Assembly (NCBI GenBank): GCA_964035575.1
Contig: OZ037884.1
Coordinates: 930,001-994,000, forward strand
Source: Rhynchopus sp. YZ270_cl-10
Lineage: Eukaryota; Euglenozoa; Diplonemea; Diplonemida; Diplonemidae
Reading direction: 5' to 3'
DNA length: 64,000 nt
In this document: piece after piece, positions 11,360-22,440 of the stretch
Layout of the letters: each line of letters opens with the position of its first letter
Numbering within the stretch: the stretch's first letter is position 1
Translations under genes and position numbers: made by a program
Notes under the pieces: model-generated
Seen by the model: the letters and a program-made list of their open reading frames with translations, nothing else
Database searches by the model: none
Told to the model about the DNA's origin: nothing

Positions 11360-12506
11360 CCTGTGTGTGACCATACCCCAGATGGTCTGAAGAGTGATAT
11401 GAGCATATTCTCCAGGTACAATATATACCCGGAGAATCCATTGGAGCAAGAATTTTGCACTTTTGAGCATCACAGATTACATGTTGCCATTTTTGCGGTC
11501 ATAATATTTTTTCAAATGGCAAAGGCAATTCCTTAAGGAATTACAGGGAAAATCACCGTTTTGGGTCTCTCTCTCTATGGGTGATTGGGTTTTAGTCACT
11601 CAACGAATCTGGTCGATTTTTTTTGCGTGTTCATAGGTTTTACCAGAAAAATCAATTAAAGCAAGAATTTTACGGTTTTGAATAGTTGTTCTTTATTTAA
11701 AAAAATACCCAGTTTGGACAAAAATTTGGGATTGAGTGTTAAAATGTCGAGAAAACAATATGGACTTTTCGTTAGTGCAAAAAGAAAATATTGACAGTGG
11801 AGCTTGCTCAGGCAACCGCACTATTCCAACAATTTATCAAAAACACAAGAACTAAAAAAGGCTTTTGCGAAGAACAAAATCATTTCTGCACAGACCCATT
11901 AAAAATGAGTTTTGTGAAATGAAAAGAAAAAAAATGGGTTCTTTCAGTCGATTGTGGCAACAAATTATCATGAAGGCCACTCGAAGCAAACACCCGATAC
12001 AAGGGTAGTAAGTACAGAAAGCCTTTCGCACTGCGTTTTATATTATTTTTTTCCTTTCCCTTTCTTTTTTATTTTGGGTTACCATTTAGTGTGCCTTATT
12101 ATACCTTCTATTCAGTAGAATAGATAGAAAAAATGGATAGAAAAAAAAATGAACTGAGTTGAGTTGAGATAACAAGACTAACGGTTATTATACCACCAGA
12201 CCACTTTTTTTTTTTTTCAGTAGGTGGCTGAGCCGTAGCTAAATTATCAAAAAAAAAAAAAAAAGCAAACAAAAAAAAGCAGGTAACGTTGATATCCAAC
12301 AATAAGGGTTACAACCCCCCGTGAAGAAATCGAGTTCCCCCTTTGAAACCAAAAGAAAAAAAAAACTGAACAGAAACAGAAAAAAAAAAAAATGGCTTTC
12401 ACCTTTCTACCCTTTTCCTCTTCCTTCCTCTATGATTTTTTGTCGAAACATCCAGAACAACGTCAGACTATCAAGAAAACATATCTCTTTACCCTTCTAA
12501 CTTTAT
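11360..12506. other. Gene-free stretch upstream of A1
   Basis: AT-rich, with a partial S1 repeat at 11796-11842 and long A- and T-runs. The last 60 bp before A1 are pyrimidine-rich. No gene seen. Confidence 0.5.
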
Positions 12507-14819
12507 GTGATGGATTCGAATGAAGGCTCCGATGTGGTGTCGTCGGGTGGGCCGGATGTGCAGGAGGTACAGGAGGTGCAAGAAGTGACCGACGTTGTCG
12601 ATGTGGTTGACGTAGTGGACGTGACGGATGTGGACGACGTGGAGGTGATAGGCGGCGTCGACGATGGGTACGCAGGTGACGTCAGCCCCCCCGCAGGCGA
12701 CCCACCGGAACTGAGCCGCCATCAGAATGCAAACCGAAAAAAGCTTCTGGCCGCCTTTTTGGTGATAGTGCTGGTCATCCTCGGCCTCGCCTTCGCCTAC
12801 GCAATCAGGACCGGCGTCGGTGACGGGATCGGTGTCGGTGTCGTTGTCGGTGGAGACGCATCCCCAGGGGTGGGGGTCCGCGGCACCCCCACCTCTTCGT
12901 TCTCAGACATCGACACCTCAACCCCATTTCTCTCTGGAGCAGACACTGTCGTCCGCATTGACTCACCTCCGGTGGCCCTTTCAAATGGTGTTGGAGAGTT
13001 TACCGTGCGTCTGATATACTCAGAAGGAGGGGTTGATAAGAGCGTATCTGATGGATTGAAGGTGGAGTGGATGATCAACAGGGTAGCGTACACAGGAAGC
13101 GAGGTGGTGGTGTCGATCGATGTGGGGAAGGATATAGGCAACAGCTTGCCGGTGTATGAAGTGACGGCGAATGCAGCGGCCAATTCGTGGGAGGCGAACA
13201 AAACGTTGTCTGCAAAGCTCTCTTACTTTGAACTCAATGAAAACTCCGTTTTTTCGGAAACGCACTGCGACATCGAAGAAGTCTGCCCCGACACTCTCCT
13301 CAATCCTTCCAACTCCTCCAGCCACACCATGCGTTGTGTCAGCACCAAGCCTACCTATAAAGACGTCGTTTTCCTCTCCAAAAAATGCGGCTTCATAGGC
13401 TCGATGATACGAATCAATGAATCATGGGTGTTCCTATCCCCAGAGAAGCTTGAAACGATCTTCAAAAACGCGTATGTCAACACAACGACTCCATCTGATC
13501 CGGGGATACCTCCGTTGAAGTACCGTGACGGAAGCATATTGAGTGAAGACAAGGCAGGTCCGTTCAGCATGGAAGGGACTGCTGAAGTGACGGCTGGGTT
13601 TGAAGCGTCCTATGGGTTTTCGATGAAGCCTGGGTTTGAACATTCGTTTCGTGTTGAGTGGTTCAAATTGCTGGAGCTGCGGGTGGTGGCGTCAGGGGAG
13701 CTTCAGGTTAATCTGGGCCTTTCTGCCAAAGTAGGCATCTCTGCTGGACTCGATATTTCATACAGAGCTGCCACGATAAAGAGCCTATTTAAACTGATGA
13801 TTCCTGTCGGTGCAGCCCCCCTCTTGATTTTTGTGGACGCCTTTTTAAATATTTACCTCAAAATAGTCGGGAAAATGGAGCTGGAAGCGTCGGCAGAGTT
13901 TGCTATGCAAGGCAAAATGAGGATCGGGTTTGCGTACGACGCGTATGGTGATGGTGGCTCTCCGGATTACGGTTATATCAAGGAGTTGCAGTGGCTGGCT
14001 GGGCCCTCCTTTCAGTCAGACTTCAAAACAACGTGCGATCTGTCGGTGACCCCTTCGATAGAACCCGGGCTTTCATTTAAGTTTTTTAACGCTAAGCCTC
14101 AGGTGGACCTTGCAATGGGAGTAGACTTTCCTTTGGAACGTCAATTTCCTGCGCCCAGTACTGCTACGACGTGTGGTTGCCCCGATGAAGAAGACGAAGG
14201 AGGGAACTATCTGGACACGCTCAGTGCGCAGCCCCAGCCACGTATCTCCTTCGATCTGTACTTCACCTCCAGGACAAAAACCTTCACCCTCGACAAAACG
14301 CCGCTGTACGAGTCTTGCAATCCCTCCCCAAAGGGGCTCTGTGGAATGTGCGGATGCCTGCATTGTAACTGCTGGCCGTGCGAGGACGGACCCCTCCCTG
14401 CAATTAGCGATTCAATCTGTTATCCTACGCACATTAGAGCAAGACAGAGAGGAGACGAATACGTCCAAAGCCAGTGTGTTGGGCTTCGCTCTGATGGGCA
14501 CTGGGGTGCCAGGATACATTGCGTGTGGTCGAACCAACACTGTTACTTCAGTGCAGCGCGGACGGTCGAAAGTCTGACTGAAAGTGGACATTGCGTTCTC
14601 CAGCACAGCTATGACCGTTGTGATAATTATCCGATTTGTAAGTTGAGCGGGGGAAGGTGTTCTGTGAACGCAGGATATCGTTTTGACTGCCATTTCTATG
14701 TGTACGCGTCGACGTGTAAGGCGAGAGGCTGCGTATGGAGTTCGAGTAAGTGCCACGCGCTGGATGGACAATATGGCGTCCCATGGGACCTAGGCACTAG
14801 CGCCATCGAGCTGCGCTGA
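12507..14819 (+). CDS. Type II membrane surface protein A1, Cys-rich tail (array copy 1)
   Basis: Predicted 770 aa; I do not recognise the family. Residues 1-75 are acidic with a degenerate DVV/EVQ tripeptide repeat. Lys-Lys precedes a hydrophobic segment at about 79-99, which fits a type II anchor. The rest should be extracellular: about 490 residues with NxS/T sites (NPS, NSS, NES, NTT, NKT) and a hydrophobic, possibly amphipathic region (AAPLLIFVDAFLN), then a Cys-rich tail from about residue 585 with CVWSN..CYFS and RGCVWSSSKC motifs, each repeating C-x-W..C. The Met start aligns with those of A2 and A3 (ATGGATTCGA). Stop, 3' flank and leader are shared with the other copies. Unlike A2 and A3 it has a different membrane segment and a shorter pre-tail linker. 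A surface role is inferred from topology alone. Confidence 0.85.
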   Translation: MMDSNEGSDVVSSGGPDVQEVQEVQEVTDVVDVVDVVDVTDVDDVEVIGGVDDGYAGDVSPPAGDPPELSRHQNANRKKLLAAFLVIVLVILGLAFAYAIRTGVGDGIGVGVVVGGDASPGVGVRGTPTSSFSDIDTSTPFLSGADTVVRIDSPPVALSNGVGEFTVRLIYSEGGVDKSVSDGLKVEWMINRVAYTGSEVVVSIDVGKDIGNSLPVYEVTANAAANSWEANKTLSAKLSYFELNENSVFSETHCDIEEVCPDTLLNPSNSSSHTMRCVSTKPTYKDVVFLSKKCGFIGSMIRINESWVFLSPEKLETIFKNAYVNTTTPSDPGIPPLKYRDGSILSEDKAGPFSMEGTAEVTAGFEASYGFSMKPGFEHSFRVEWFKLLELRVVASGELQVNLGLSAKVGISAGLDISYRAATIKSLFKLMIPVGAAPLLIFVDAFLNIYLKIVGKMELEASAEFAMQGKMRIGFAYDAYGDGGSPDYGYIKELQWLAGPSFQSDFKTTCDLSVTPSIEPGLSFKFFNAKPQVDLAMGVDFPLERQFPAPSTATTCGCPDEEDEGGNYLDTLSAQPQPRISFDLYFTSRTKTFTLDKTPLYESCNPSPKGLCGMCGCLHCNCWPCEDGPLPAISDSICYPTHIRARQRGDEYVQSQCVGLRSDGHWGARIHCVWSNQHCYFSAARTVESLTESGHCVLQHSYDRCDNYPICKLSGGRCSVNAGYRFDCHFYVYASTCKARGCVWSSSKCHALDGQYGVPWDLGTSAIELR

Positions 14820-15748
14820 TTCACTCAAAAGATACTATTCCTCCCACGCCCATTTGTGGCCCCTTACCACACCCAGTGTAGCGTTGTGTTGTGTTGTATT
14901 TTTTTGTCTGTCAAGTTTTCTTTTCTCCATTTTCCCTGAAAAGTATGCAGACAGACGTCTGCACCACAGCCCACATAGGAATGATTCCTCCCTTTCGATG
15001 TGGCTTTGGGTAGCAGCAAAGATACTTTCCTGCCTTCCACTCACCCACTCTGTAACCTACAATACACAGGCCGAAAGTACCCTGTGTCCGGTTGTCCACA
15101 GTGTTTTTGGTGCACCAAGGTACACTGTCATGATAGGGCTTTTTGTACTTCTAGTCATATTTCTCTTTCTTTTAGGTGACTATTCGTGTGTGACTCAACG
15201 TAGAATCATCGTTACCAAGTTTTCTCTCTTTTTTTTCAGGTCCTGGGCTCGACCTTAAATTGCATCCTCCCTCCTCTTTTTTGAAAACTTGGTTCCTTTC
15301 TTTATCAGACTCGCTTAAACTCAGATTACAGCTTTTATTATTCTGCCCAACGTTGAAAGAGGTGTGCCCCCTATTTTTCCCGGTATTTTTTTCCCCCCAC
15401 TACAGATATCCCCCATTTGCCACACCACGTTTTTGATGTCTTTCCGCCAACATGTGGCATCCCGTCCTGCTCCCATGTGGGTTCGTCGCAAGCTGCTGTT
15501 CTCTTGTGAGACGACCATGAGTACAATGTTTGTGAGGTGGTACCTGCAGACCTCTTCGCCATGATACATCTGCAGCCACAGAGGCATGCCAGAGAGATAT
15601 GCGGGCTCGGCAGCTCAACGTGACAGTGTCGCACACTCCGATCTCTCGAGCCACTGCGGCTTTTGCACTTTCCGACCAAGCCTTGAACGGACCCCTCTTC
15701 CTCCCCCACCCTCACCCTCACCCAACACTCTCAGGTACTCTTTTTGTG
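14820..15748 (+). repeat. Duplicated 3' flank of A1 and leader of A2
   Basis: 14820-15258 matches 25414-26020 in outline, with internal gaps: shared words include GTGTAGCGTTGTGTTGTGTT, GCAGACAGACGTCTGCACCA and GTGACTATTCGTGTGTGACT. 15259-15440 matches 21120-21290 and 26040-26240 more loosely. Just before A2, CACTTTCCGACCAAGCC followed by a C-rich tract is also found before A3, so a conserved leader travels with the gene. No separate gene. Confidence 0.75.
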
Positions 15749-18196
15749 ATGGATTCGAGAGAGTGTTTAGATGTGGCGTTTTTGGGTGTGCCGGATGTGC
15801 AGGAGGTACAGGAGGTGCAAGAAGTGACCGACGTTGTAGATGTGGTTGACGTAGTGGACGTGACGGATGTGGACGACGTGGAGGTGATAGGCGGTGTCGA
15901 CGATGGGTACGCAGGTGACGTCAGCCCCCCCGCAGGAGATCAGCCGCAACTGAGCCACCATCAGAATGCAAACCGAAAAAAGCTTCTGGCCGTCTTGATG
16001 GCAGTGCTGGTCATCCTCGCCCTCGCCATCGGGATCGGCGTCGGTGTCGGTGGAGCCTCATCCCCATCCCCCCCAGCACCCGGCTCCCCCGGGGTCCGCG
16101 GCACCCCCACCTCTTCGTTCCCAGACATCGACACCTCAACCCCATTTCTCTCTGGAGCAGACACTGTCGTCCGCATTGACTCACCTCCGGTGGCCCTTTC
16201 AAATGGTGTTGGAGAGTTTACCGTGCGTCTGATATACTCAGAAGGAGGGGTTGATAAGAGCGTATCTGATGGATTGAAGGTGGAGTGGATGATCAACAGG
16301 GTAGCGTACACAGGAAGCGAGGTGGTGGTGTCGATCGATGTGGGGAAGGATATAGGCAACAGCTTGCCGGTGTATGAAGTGACGGCGAATGCGGCAGCCA
16401 ATTCGTGGGAGGCGAACAAAACGTTGTCTGCAAAGCTCTCTTACTTCGAACTCAATGAAAACTCCGTCTTTTCGGAAACGCACTGCGACATCGAAGAAGT
16501 CTGCCCCGACACTCTCATCAATCCTTCCAACTCCTCCAGCCACACCATGCGTTGTGTCAGCACCAAGCCTACCTATAAAGACGTCGTTTTCCTCTCCAAA
16601 AAATGCGGCTTCATAGGCTCGATGATACGAATCAATGAATCATGGGTGTTCCTATCCCCAGAGAAGCTTGAAACGATCTTCAAAAACGCGTATGTCAACA
16701 CAACGACTCCATCTGATCCGGGGATACCTCCGTTGAAGTACCGTGACGGAAGCATATTGAGTGAAGACAAGGCAGGTCCGTTCAGCATGGAAGGGACTGC
16801 TGAAGTGACGGCTGGGTTTGAAGCGTCCTATGGGTTTTCGATGAAGCCTGGGTTTGAACATTCGTTTCGTGTTGAGTGGTTCAAATTGCTGGAGCTGCGG
16901 GTGGTGGCGTCAGGGGAGCTTCAGGTTAATCTGGGTCTTTCTGCCAAAGTAGGCATCTCTGCTGGACTCGATATTTCATACAGAGCTGCCACGATAAAGA
17001 ACCTATTCATACTGACGATTCCTGTCGGTGCAGCCCCCCTCTTGATTTTTGTGGACGCCTTTTTGAACCTCAACGTCAACATATTCGGGAAAATGGAGCT
17101 GGAAGCGTCGGCAGAGTTTGCTATGCAAGGCAAAATGAGGATCGGGTTTGCGTACGACGCGTATGGTGATGGTGGCTCTCCGGATTACGGTTATATCAAG
17201 GAGTTGCAGTGGCTGGCTGGGCCCTCCTTTCAGTCAGACTTCAAAACAACGTGCGATCTGTCGGTGACCCCTTCGATAGAACCCGGGCTTTCATTTAAGT
17301 TTTTTAACGCTAAGCCTCAGGTGGACCTTGCAATGGGAATAGGCTTTCCTTTGGAACGTCAATTTCCTGCGCCCAGTACTGCTACGACGTGTGGTTGCCC
17401 CGATGAAGAAGACGAAGGAGGGAACTATCTGGACACGCTCAGTGCGCAGTTCCAGCCACGTATCTCCTTCGATCTGTACTTCGCCTCTGTAGAAAAAACC
17501 TTCACCCTCGACAAAACGCCGCTGTACGAATCTTGCAATCCCTCCCCAAAGGGGCTCTGTGGAATGTGCGGATGCCTGCATTGCAACTGCTGGCTGTGCT
17601 ACGATGAGACTTCTGCACCCGGCGAGAGTGGACCCTCTGGTGGTGGCGGAACACCCTCTGGTGGTCACGGATCCAGCCCTGCAATTAGCGATTCAATCTG
17701 TTATCATGCGGGGGTGCAAAAATATAGGCAATTCAGCCAAAGCGAATGTGAAGAGCAATTTTCTGGTGGGCCCGGAGTTTATTTCCGGTGGGGTTATGTA
17801 AGTCAAAATTGCGTGTGGTCGAACAATAACTGTTACTACAGTGCAGAGCGATCGGCAGAATCTCTGAGCGAGGTTGGATATTGTTCTCTCCCTGAGATGA
17901 GTCGTGAAGATTGTCTTAAATATGCAACAACTCAGAAGGATATTGATGCTTGCCTCATTGGCACTGATAGTGAACATTGTGTTAACGAGCCGTGGTGTGT
18001 GTGGAGCGGGGGAAGCTGTTATGCGAACAGAATGTATCGTTTTGACTGTCGTTTATATTCCGAGTCGAGCTGTGGGGCGAGAGGCTGCGTGTGGGTGTCG
18101 TGGCTGAAGCAGTGCATGACGCACGATATCGAAAAGGGCGGTGATGATGATGAAATACTCAAATTCGGCTATGACACCGGCGTCGAGCTGTACTGA
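15749..18196 (+). CDS. Type II membrane surface protein A2, Cys-rich tail (array copy 2)
   Basis: Predicted 815 aa. The frame is open upstream to 15599, but I start at ATGGATTCGA because it aligns with A1 and A3 and the upstream part is the shared C-rich leader. Acidic DVV-repeat N terminus, hydrophobic anchor (LLAVLMAVLVILALAIGIGV), near-identical ectodomain, then a Cys-rich tail. Its tail is the longest of the three: a Gly/Ser-rich insert (GESGPSGGGGTPSGG) and an extra Cys-bearing stretch (MSREDCLKYATTQKDIDACL) precede the final NEPWCVWSGGSC and ARGCVWVSW motifs. Differences from A1 and A3 are clustered rather than even. Function unknown; topology suggests the cell surface. Confidence 0.87.
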   Translation: MDSRECLDVAFLGVPDVQEVQEVQEVTDVVDVVDVVDVTDVDDVEVIGGVDDGYAGDVSPPAGDQPQLSHHQNANRKKLLAVLMAVLVILALAIGIGVGVGGASSPSPPAPGSPGVRGTPTSSFPDIDTSTPFLSGADTVVRIDSPPVALSNGVGEFTVRLIYSEGGVDKSVSDGLKVEWMINRVAYTGSEVVVSIDVGKDIGNSLPVYEVTANAAANSWEANKTLSAKLSYFELNENSVFSETHCDIEEVCPDTLINPSNSSSHTMRCVSTKPTYKDVVFLSKKCGFIGSMIRINESWVFLSPEKLETIFKNAYVNTTTPSDPGIPPLKYRDGSILSEDKAGPFSMEGTAEVTAGFEASYGFSMKPGFEHSFRVEWFKLLELRVVASGELQVNLGLSAKVGISAGLDISYRAATIKNLFILTIPVGAAPLLIFVDAFLNLNVNIFGKMELEASAEFAMQGKMRIGFAYDAYGDGGSPDYGYIKELQWLAGPSFQSDFKTTCDLSVTPSIEPGLSFKFFNAKPQVDLAMGIGFPLERQFPAPSTATTCGCPDEEDEGGNYLDTLSAQFQPRISFDLYFASVEKTFTLDKTPLYESCNPSPKGLCGMCGCLHCNCWLCYDETSAPGESGPSGGGGTPSGGHGSSPAISDSICYHAGVQKYRQFSQSECEEQFSGGPGVYFRWGYVSQNCVWSNNNCYYSAERSAESLSEVGYCSLPEMSREDCLKYATTQKDIDACLIGTDSEHCVNEPWCVWSGGSCYANRMYRFDCRLYSESSCGARGCVWVSWLKQCMTHDIEKGGDDDEILKFGYDTGVELY

Positions 18197-18422
18197 TTCA
18201 CTCAAAAGAGATAATATTCCTCCCCATTTGTGCCCCTTGTTGCCACACCCAGTGTAGCGTTGTGTTGTATTGTGCTCAGCAAAAATCCTTGCTTTTTTGA
18301 AGAATTTTCCAAAAAATATGCTATACCCCCTATGACTGGACCCAACTCCCCTCACCCTTTTTTTTTTTCACCCAAAAGGGCCGGAAATTTTACACACAAA
18401 TACACAAACTTACGGACCCCCC

Positions 18423-19194
18423 TATGACTAGAAGTACAAAAAGCCCTATCATGACAGTGTACCTTGGTGCACCAAAAACACTGTGGACAACCGGACACAG
18501 GGTACTTTCGGCCTGTGTATTGTAGGTTCAGGCAGGGGGGAGAAAATTGAAGTTGACAGTGCACAACGCCTCTGGGACACAGGCACTGACACTCCGGGGG
18601 TTATCGAACCCCTGCAGTGTTGCAGGAGTTGCTGACAGGGAAACTGCAAGCAGGTACACAGTCATTTCATTCATGCACAACAACAGCGAAAAGGTGAGGG
18701 GGGCGTCAGGGAAGTATCTTTGCTGCTACCCCAAAGCCACAGCGAAAGGGAGGAATCATTCCTATGTGGGCTGTGGTGCAGACGTCTGTCTGCATACTTT
18801 TCAGGAAAAATGGAGAAAAGAAAACTTGACAGACAAAAAATACAACACAACACAACGCTACACTGGGTGTGGCAACAAGGGGCACAAATGGGGAGGAATA
18901 TTATCTCTTTTGAGTGAATCAGTACAGCTCGATGTCGTTGTTACCGCTCATTCCGATTGGGTACACAGCACCATATTCTTTATCATGTGCTTCACACTGT
19001 CTCGCCCACGACACCCACACGCAGCCTCTCGCCTCACAGTTCGATTCAGAATAAAAGTTGCAGTCAAAACGAAACCCCTCGTTCACAGAACAGCTTCCCC
19101 CGCTCCACTCACAAAACGCATAATTACCACAATATTCACTATTGGGCAGGTATTTGCAAGATTCAACCAGACTTTCTGCCGCTCGCGCTGGGCA
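18423..19194 (-). repeat. Inverted duplicate of the A3 3' end and flank
   Basis: The reverse complement of this block follows about 25144-25915 (end of A3 and its 3' flank), with small differences in the non-coding part. It stops at 18423 inside the word GTCATATTTCTC, and the continuation of that word begins at 21005, so the block plus 19195-21004 appear to have been inverted as one piece. Confidence 0.85.
18919..19194 (-). pseudogene. Truncated C-terminal fragment of an A-family gene
   Basis: Encodes only the last 90 or so residues of the family, from ARAAESLVESCKYLPNSEY to the end NNDIELY, apparently identical in protein to the A3 tail. The ectodomain, anchor and start are missing; the upstream sequence (19195 onward) is unrelated satellite DNA. 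It could be a dead remnant or a donor for gene conversion of the Cys-rich tail. Confidence 0.85.
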
Positions 19195-20159
19195 CAATGA
19201 AATTTTCAGAAAAATCCCAATTTTCGGCCAAATTTGGAGCAAATTAGGCCCACACACCCCGATTTTGGGTCAAAAACCGATTTCATTTTTGCTCAGGAGT
19301 GCCTACGATTCCGCAAACCAGAGGTCCTCTGGATGCATGCATTGATAAACACAACACTGGAAATTGCAAGGAACAGGTCTGCATGCGTGCTCTCTAGCCA
19401 CTACAGTCACAGGGTATGCACAAAATGACCGTATTGTGGTTGAATTTTGACTTGCAAATGTTTATTCACGAACATGTATTTCTGAGGTTTTTTGGATTCT
19501 TTGGGCCATTTTATGACTTCGGGTGCCTACCACGCCCGTTTTTGGGCAATAAAAATTTTTTTGTCTGGTCAAAAATCGCCTTGTACTTGTGAAAGGAATT
19601 GCTAAGGAAATGTGAAATATGCGTGTTTTGGTACACAAAAGTGCGTTTTGGGTGCTTCTGAAGGGTCAAAACACCAAAATGTTGCGTTTTTTTGCGTTTT
19701 TGGTCTCCCAAGGACCCACTATTTTGGGTGAATTTTTTTTTCACCTTTGCGAAAAAAAACTGAAAAATCACGGCTATAAGAACGCTAAGAAAAATCGATA
19801 TTCATTTTTTGGGCAGAAAAGTGCGTTTTAGGTGCCCACCGATGGTCAAAACATCAATTTTTTTTGTGTTTTTGGCATCTTTGGACACCCAAGGACCCAT
19901 TATCGGGGTGATTTCTTTTTGCCTGAGATTTGCCTTTGCCAAAATCGAAAAAAAAAAAAAAAATTGTGGCGGAATTTGCTAAGGAAAAGCCGAAATTGTG
20001 GGCCCTGTAGTAATGCATAAGGTGCATAATGCATATGGTTTACCCCCAGATCGTCAAAACACCCGATTTTTGCGTTTTTTTTGCACTTTTTGGTGCCCAA
20101 AAACCCAACTCAGCGGTCGAAATTTTCCCGAAAAAAAAAATTTTTTTTTTGAGATTTTT
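19195..20159. repeat. Satellite-like DNA, diverged units
   Basis: Diverged units built on AAAAGTGCGTTTTGGGTGC, CACCGATGGTCAAAACATCA and CCCAAGGACCCA. Same family as 7183-7620. No gene. Confidence 0.6.
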
Positions 20160-20745
20160 CGATTTTTTGACAAGGCGCTGGCCCATACAAAGTGCACTGG
20201 TGGTGCAGAAAATGGCTGGGGAATAAACTCTAGATGCTCAAAACAGCTCAATTCTTGCTTTTTTTGACTTTTTGGTCCCAGGAGGGTGCCTAGGGTGTAG
20301 TGAGCAGGCCTCAAAACACTTGTGAAAAAAAATTGGGAATTTTTTTTTTTTTCGATTTTTCGACAAGGCGCTGGCCCATACAAAGTGCACTGGTGGTGCA
20401 GAAAATGGCTGGGGAATAAACTCTAGATGCTCAAAACAGCTCAATTCTTGCTTTTTTTGACTTTTTGGTCCCAGGAGGGTGCCTAGGGTGTAGTGAGCAG
20501 GCCTCAAAACACTTGTGAAAAAAAATTGGGAATTTTTTTTTTTTTCGATTTTTCGACAAGGCGCTGGCCCATACAAAGTGCACTGGTGGTGCAGAAAATG
20601 GCTGGGGAATAAACTCTAGATGCTCAAAACAGCTCAATTCTTGCTTTTTTTGACTTTTTGGTCCCAGGAGGGTGCCTAGGGTGTAGTGAGCAGGCCTCAA
20701 AAACACTTGTGAAAAAAAATTTTTGGGATTTTTTTTTTTTGAGAT
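20160..20745 (+). repeat. 193-bp tandem satellite, three units
   Basis: CAAGGCGCTGGCCCATACAA occurs at 20171, 20364 and 20557, an exact 193-bp period; the units are almost identical and differ mainly in A/T-run length. Apparent 110-residue minus-strand proteins here are repeat artefacts. Confidence 0.93.
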
Positions 20746-20867
20746 TTTTGAAAAATCGGCCGATTTTGCGACCAATTTTGGCTGGGGAATTTCGACGACC
20801 AAAGGGTCCCCCCTTTGGTTTTTTCCAAAAAATCGGGTATTTTTTGTGTGTACAATTGTACACCCGG

Positions 20868-21004
20868 TCTGCCGGTCTTTTTCGAGGGTGGGTAGGACCG
20901 GCCCTTATAGCCGGTAATCCTTAAGAGCCGGTCTTTTTACGGACCCTAAAGACCGGCTATACACACTAATTACGTGTCTGGTCGTTGCCGGTCTATTTAC
21001 GGAT
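20868..21004. repeat. GCCGGTC-rich short repeat cluster
   Basis: GCCGGTCTTTTT/GCCGGTCTATTTACGG and its inverted form recur several times. It ends at TTTACGGATCCCCC, next to the inferred inversion breakpoint at 21005; ACTTACGGACCCCCC stands at the other breakpoint (18411-18422). Confidence 0.6.
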
Positions 21005-21325
21005 CCCCCATATTTCTCTTTCTTTTAGGTGACTATTCGTGTGTGACTCAACGTAGAATCATCGTTACCAAGTTTTCTCTCTTTTTTTTCAGGTCCTGGG
21101 CTCGACCTTAAATTGCATCCGGGGGTCCGTCCCTCCTCTTTTTTGAAAGCTTGGTTGTATTAGTGTAGACAACATTATGTTTTTTTCTTCTGTCCAACGT
21201 TTAAAGGCGGGGTGGGATAAATATATCCCCCCTTTCCCCCCACTTTTTTTTATATCCCCTACTAGATATCCCCCATTTCCCACACCACGTTTTGTGTGGA
21301 TTTTTCTCGGGGGTGGGGATATTCA

Positions 21326-22440
21326 GATGGGCAAAAATAGCTATTTTTTACCGACCAGAAAAGTTGTTTTCTTGATGAGTGTTTTCTGAGTGCACACTCA
21401 GAAATCACGAATCAAGAGAAAACGACTTTTTGGGAGGTGAAAACAGGGCTTTGTTGAAAATTTCTGGCTTTGAGGAACTTTCAGACACAATTTTACCCGT
21501 GTGTGTACCTGTGTACCTGGGCCGAAAATACACTAGTACCCAGGTGCCTGGGTGCCCAGACACACCACTGTACCACCCAGGATCCAGTCTCCCACCCAGA
21601 AAACCTACTCATACACCAGAAAAGTGAAAATGGCTACTCGACCAGAAAAGTAGCTGGAAAAAGTTCAGAAAAGCCAGAAAATTTCAACAATAGCTATTTT
21701 TTACCGACCAGAAAAGTAGTTTTCTTGATGAGTGTTTTCTGAGTGCACACTCAGAAATCACGAATCAAGAGAAAACGACTTTTTGGGAGGTGAAAACAGG
21801 GCTTTGTTGAAATTTTCTGGCTTTGAGGAACCTTTACACACAATTTTAACGGGTTTTATCTGTGTACCTGTGTACAGGATATTTGTTGTCAAAGACATCT
21901 TCCACCATGCATTGAGGAGGGTAAGACAGTGGTCGCAGTTTGTACTTGATAGCATTACAACATTTAACTTCTCCGCGGGGGTCTTGGGCCGTTCATTCGG
22001 TTATACCTTGACTACCGGAAGATATTCTTGAGGCCTTTTTGGTCTCTAGAATATCCGGTATTCCCGAACGGAGGCACACTTTGTGTGTTACTACGACCTG
22101 GCAATTTCCAGCAGTAGGTTAAGTAATCTTTCTTGTAAATTGTTGGATCATTATCTCCTCAGTGAATGAATGCCCCACGTGACTGGACACTTTTGTGTTT
22201 GTCATGTGGAGCTGTGGTTGCTCTTTCACGACTTTTTTCCTTGTACACCAGTGTACCGTGTACCCGGGTACCTGGGTCCTGGGCCGAAAATACACCTGTA
22301 CCCTGGTGCCTGGGTGCCCGGACACACCACTGTACCCAGAATCCAGTCTCCCACCCAGAAAACCTACTCATACACCCGAAAAGTGAAAATAGCTACTCGA
22401 TCAGAAAAGTAGCTGGAAAAAGTTCAGAAAAAGCCAGAAA
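21326..22440. repeat. 353-bp direct repeat block inserted in the A3 leader region
   Basis: A segment with GAGTGTTTTCTGAGTGCACA occurs twice, 353 bp apart (frames at 21379 and 21732). A second word set, GGGCCGAAAATACAC through CCAGTCTCCCACCCAGAAAA, occurs at about 21509-21690 and 22270-22445. The whole stretch is absent from the matching position after A3 (about 26280), so it is an insertion relative to that copy. No gene. Confidence 0.75.
21989..22071. repeat. Imperfect 83-bp palindrome
   Basis: CCGTTC...CCGAACGG at the ends; inner arms ACCGGAAGATATTCTTGAGG and its imperfect complement ending AGAATATCCGGT. Possible tiny MITE. Confidence 0.65.

Noticed and set aside
10503-11536. Reading frames of about 300 residues made of VYT, SIH, STVQY or VLYCT repeats, on both strands
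   Set aside because: They are translations of 5-mer and 9-mer satellites; unit lengths not divisible by 3 keep several frames open at once.
12797-13201. Minus-strand frames repeated under A1, A2 and A3 (for example MFASHELAAAFAVTSY..)
   Set aside because: Shadows of the + strand coding sequence; conservation is explained by the duplicated genes.
15599-15748. Upstream 50-codon extension of A2 (and 31-codon extension of A3)
   Set aside because: The extension is the shared C-rich leader, its sequence differs between copies, and the ATGGATTCGA start aligns across all three genes.
20054-20863. Three near-identical minus-strand proteins of about 110 residues
   Set aside because: They coincide with the 193-bp satellite units and consist of Lys/Phe-rich run translations; no start context and no family.
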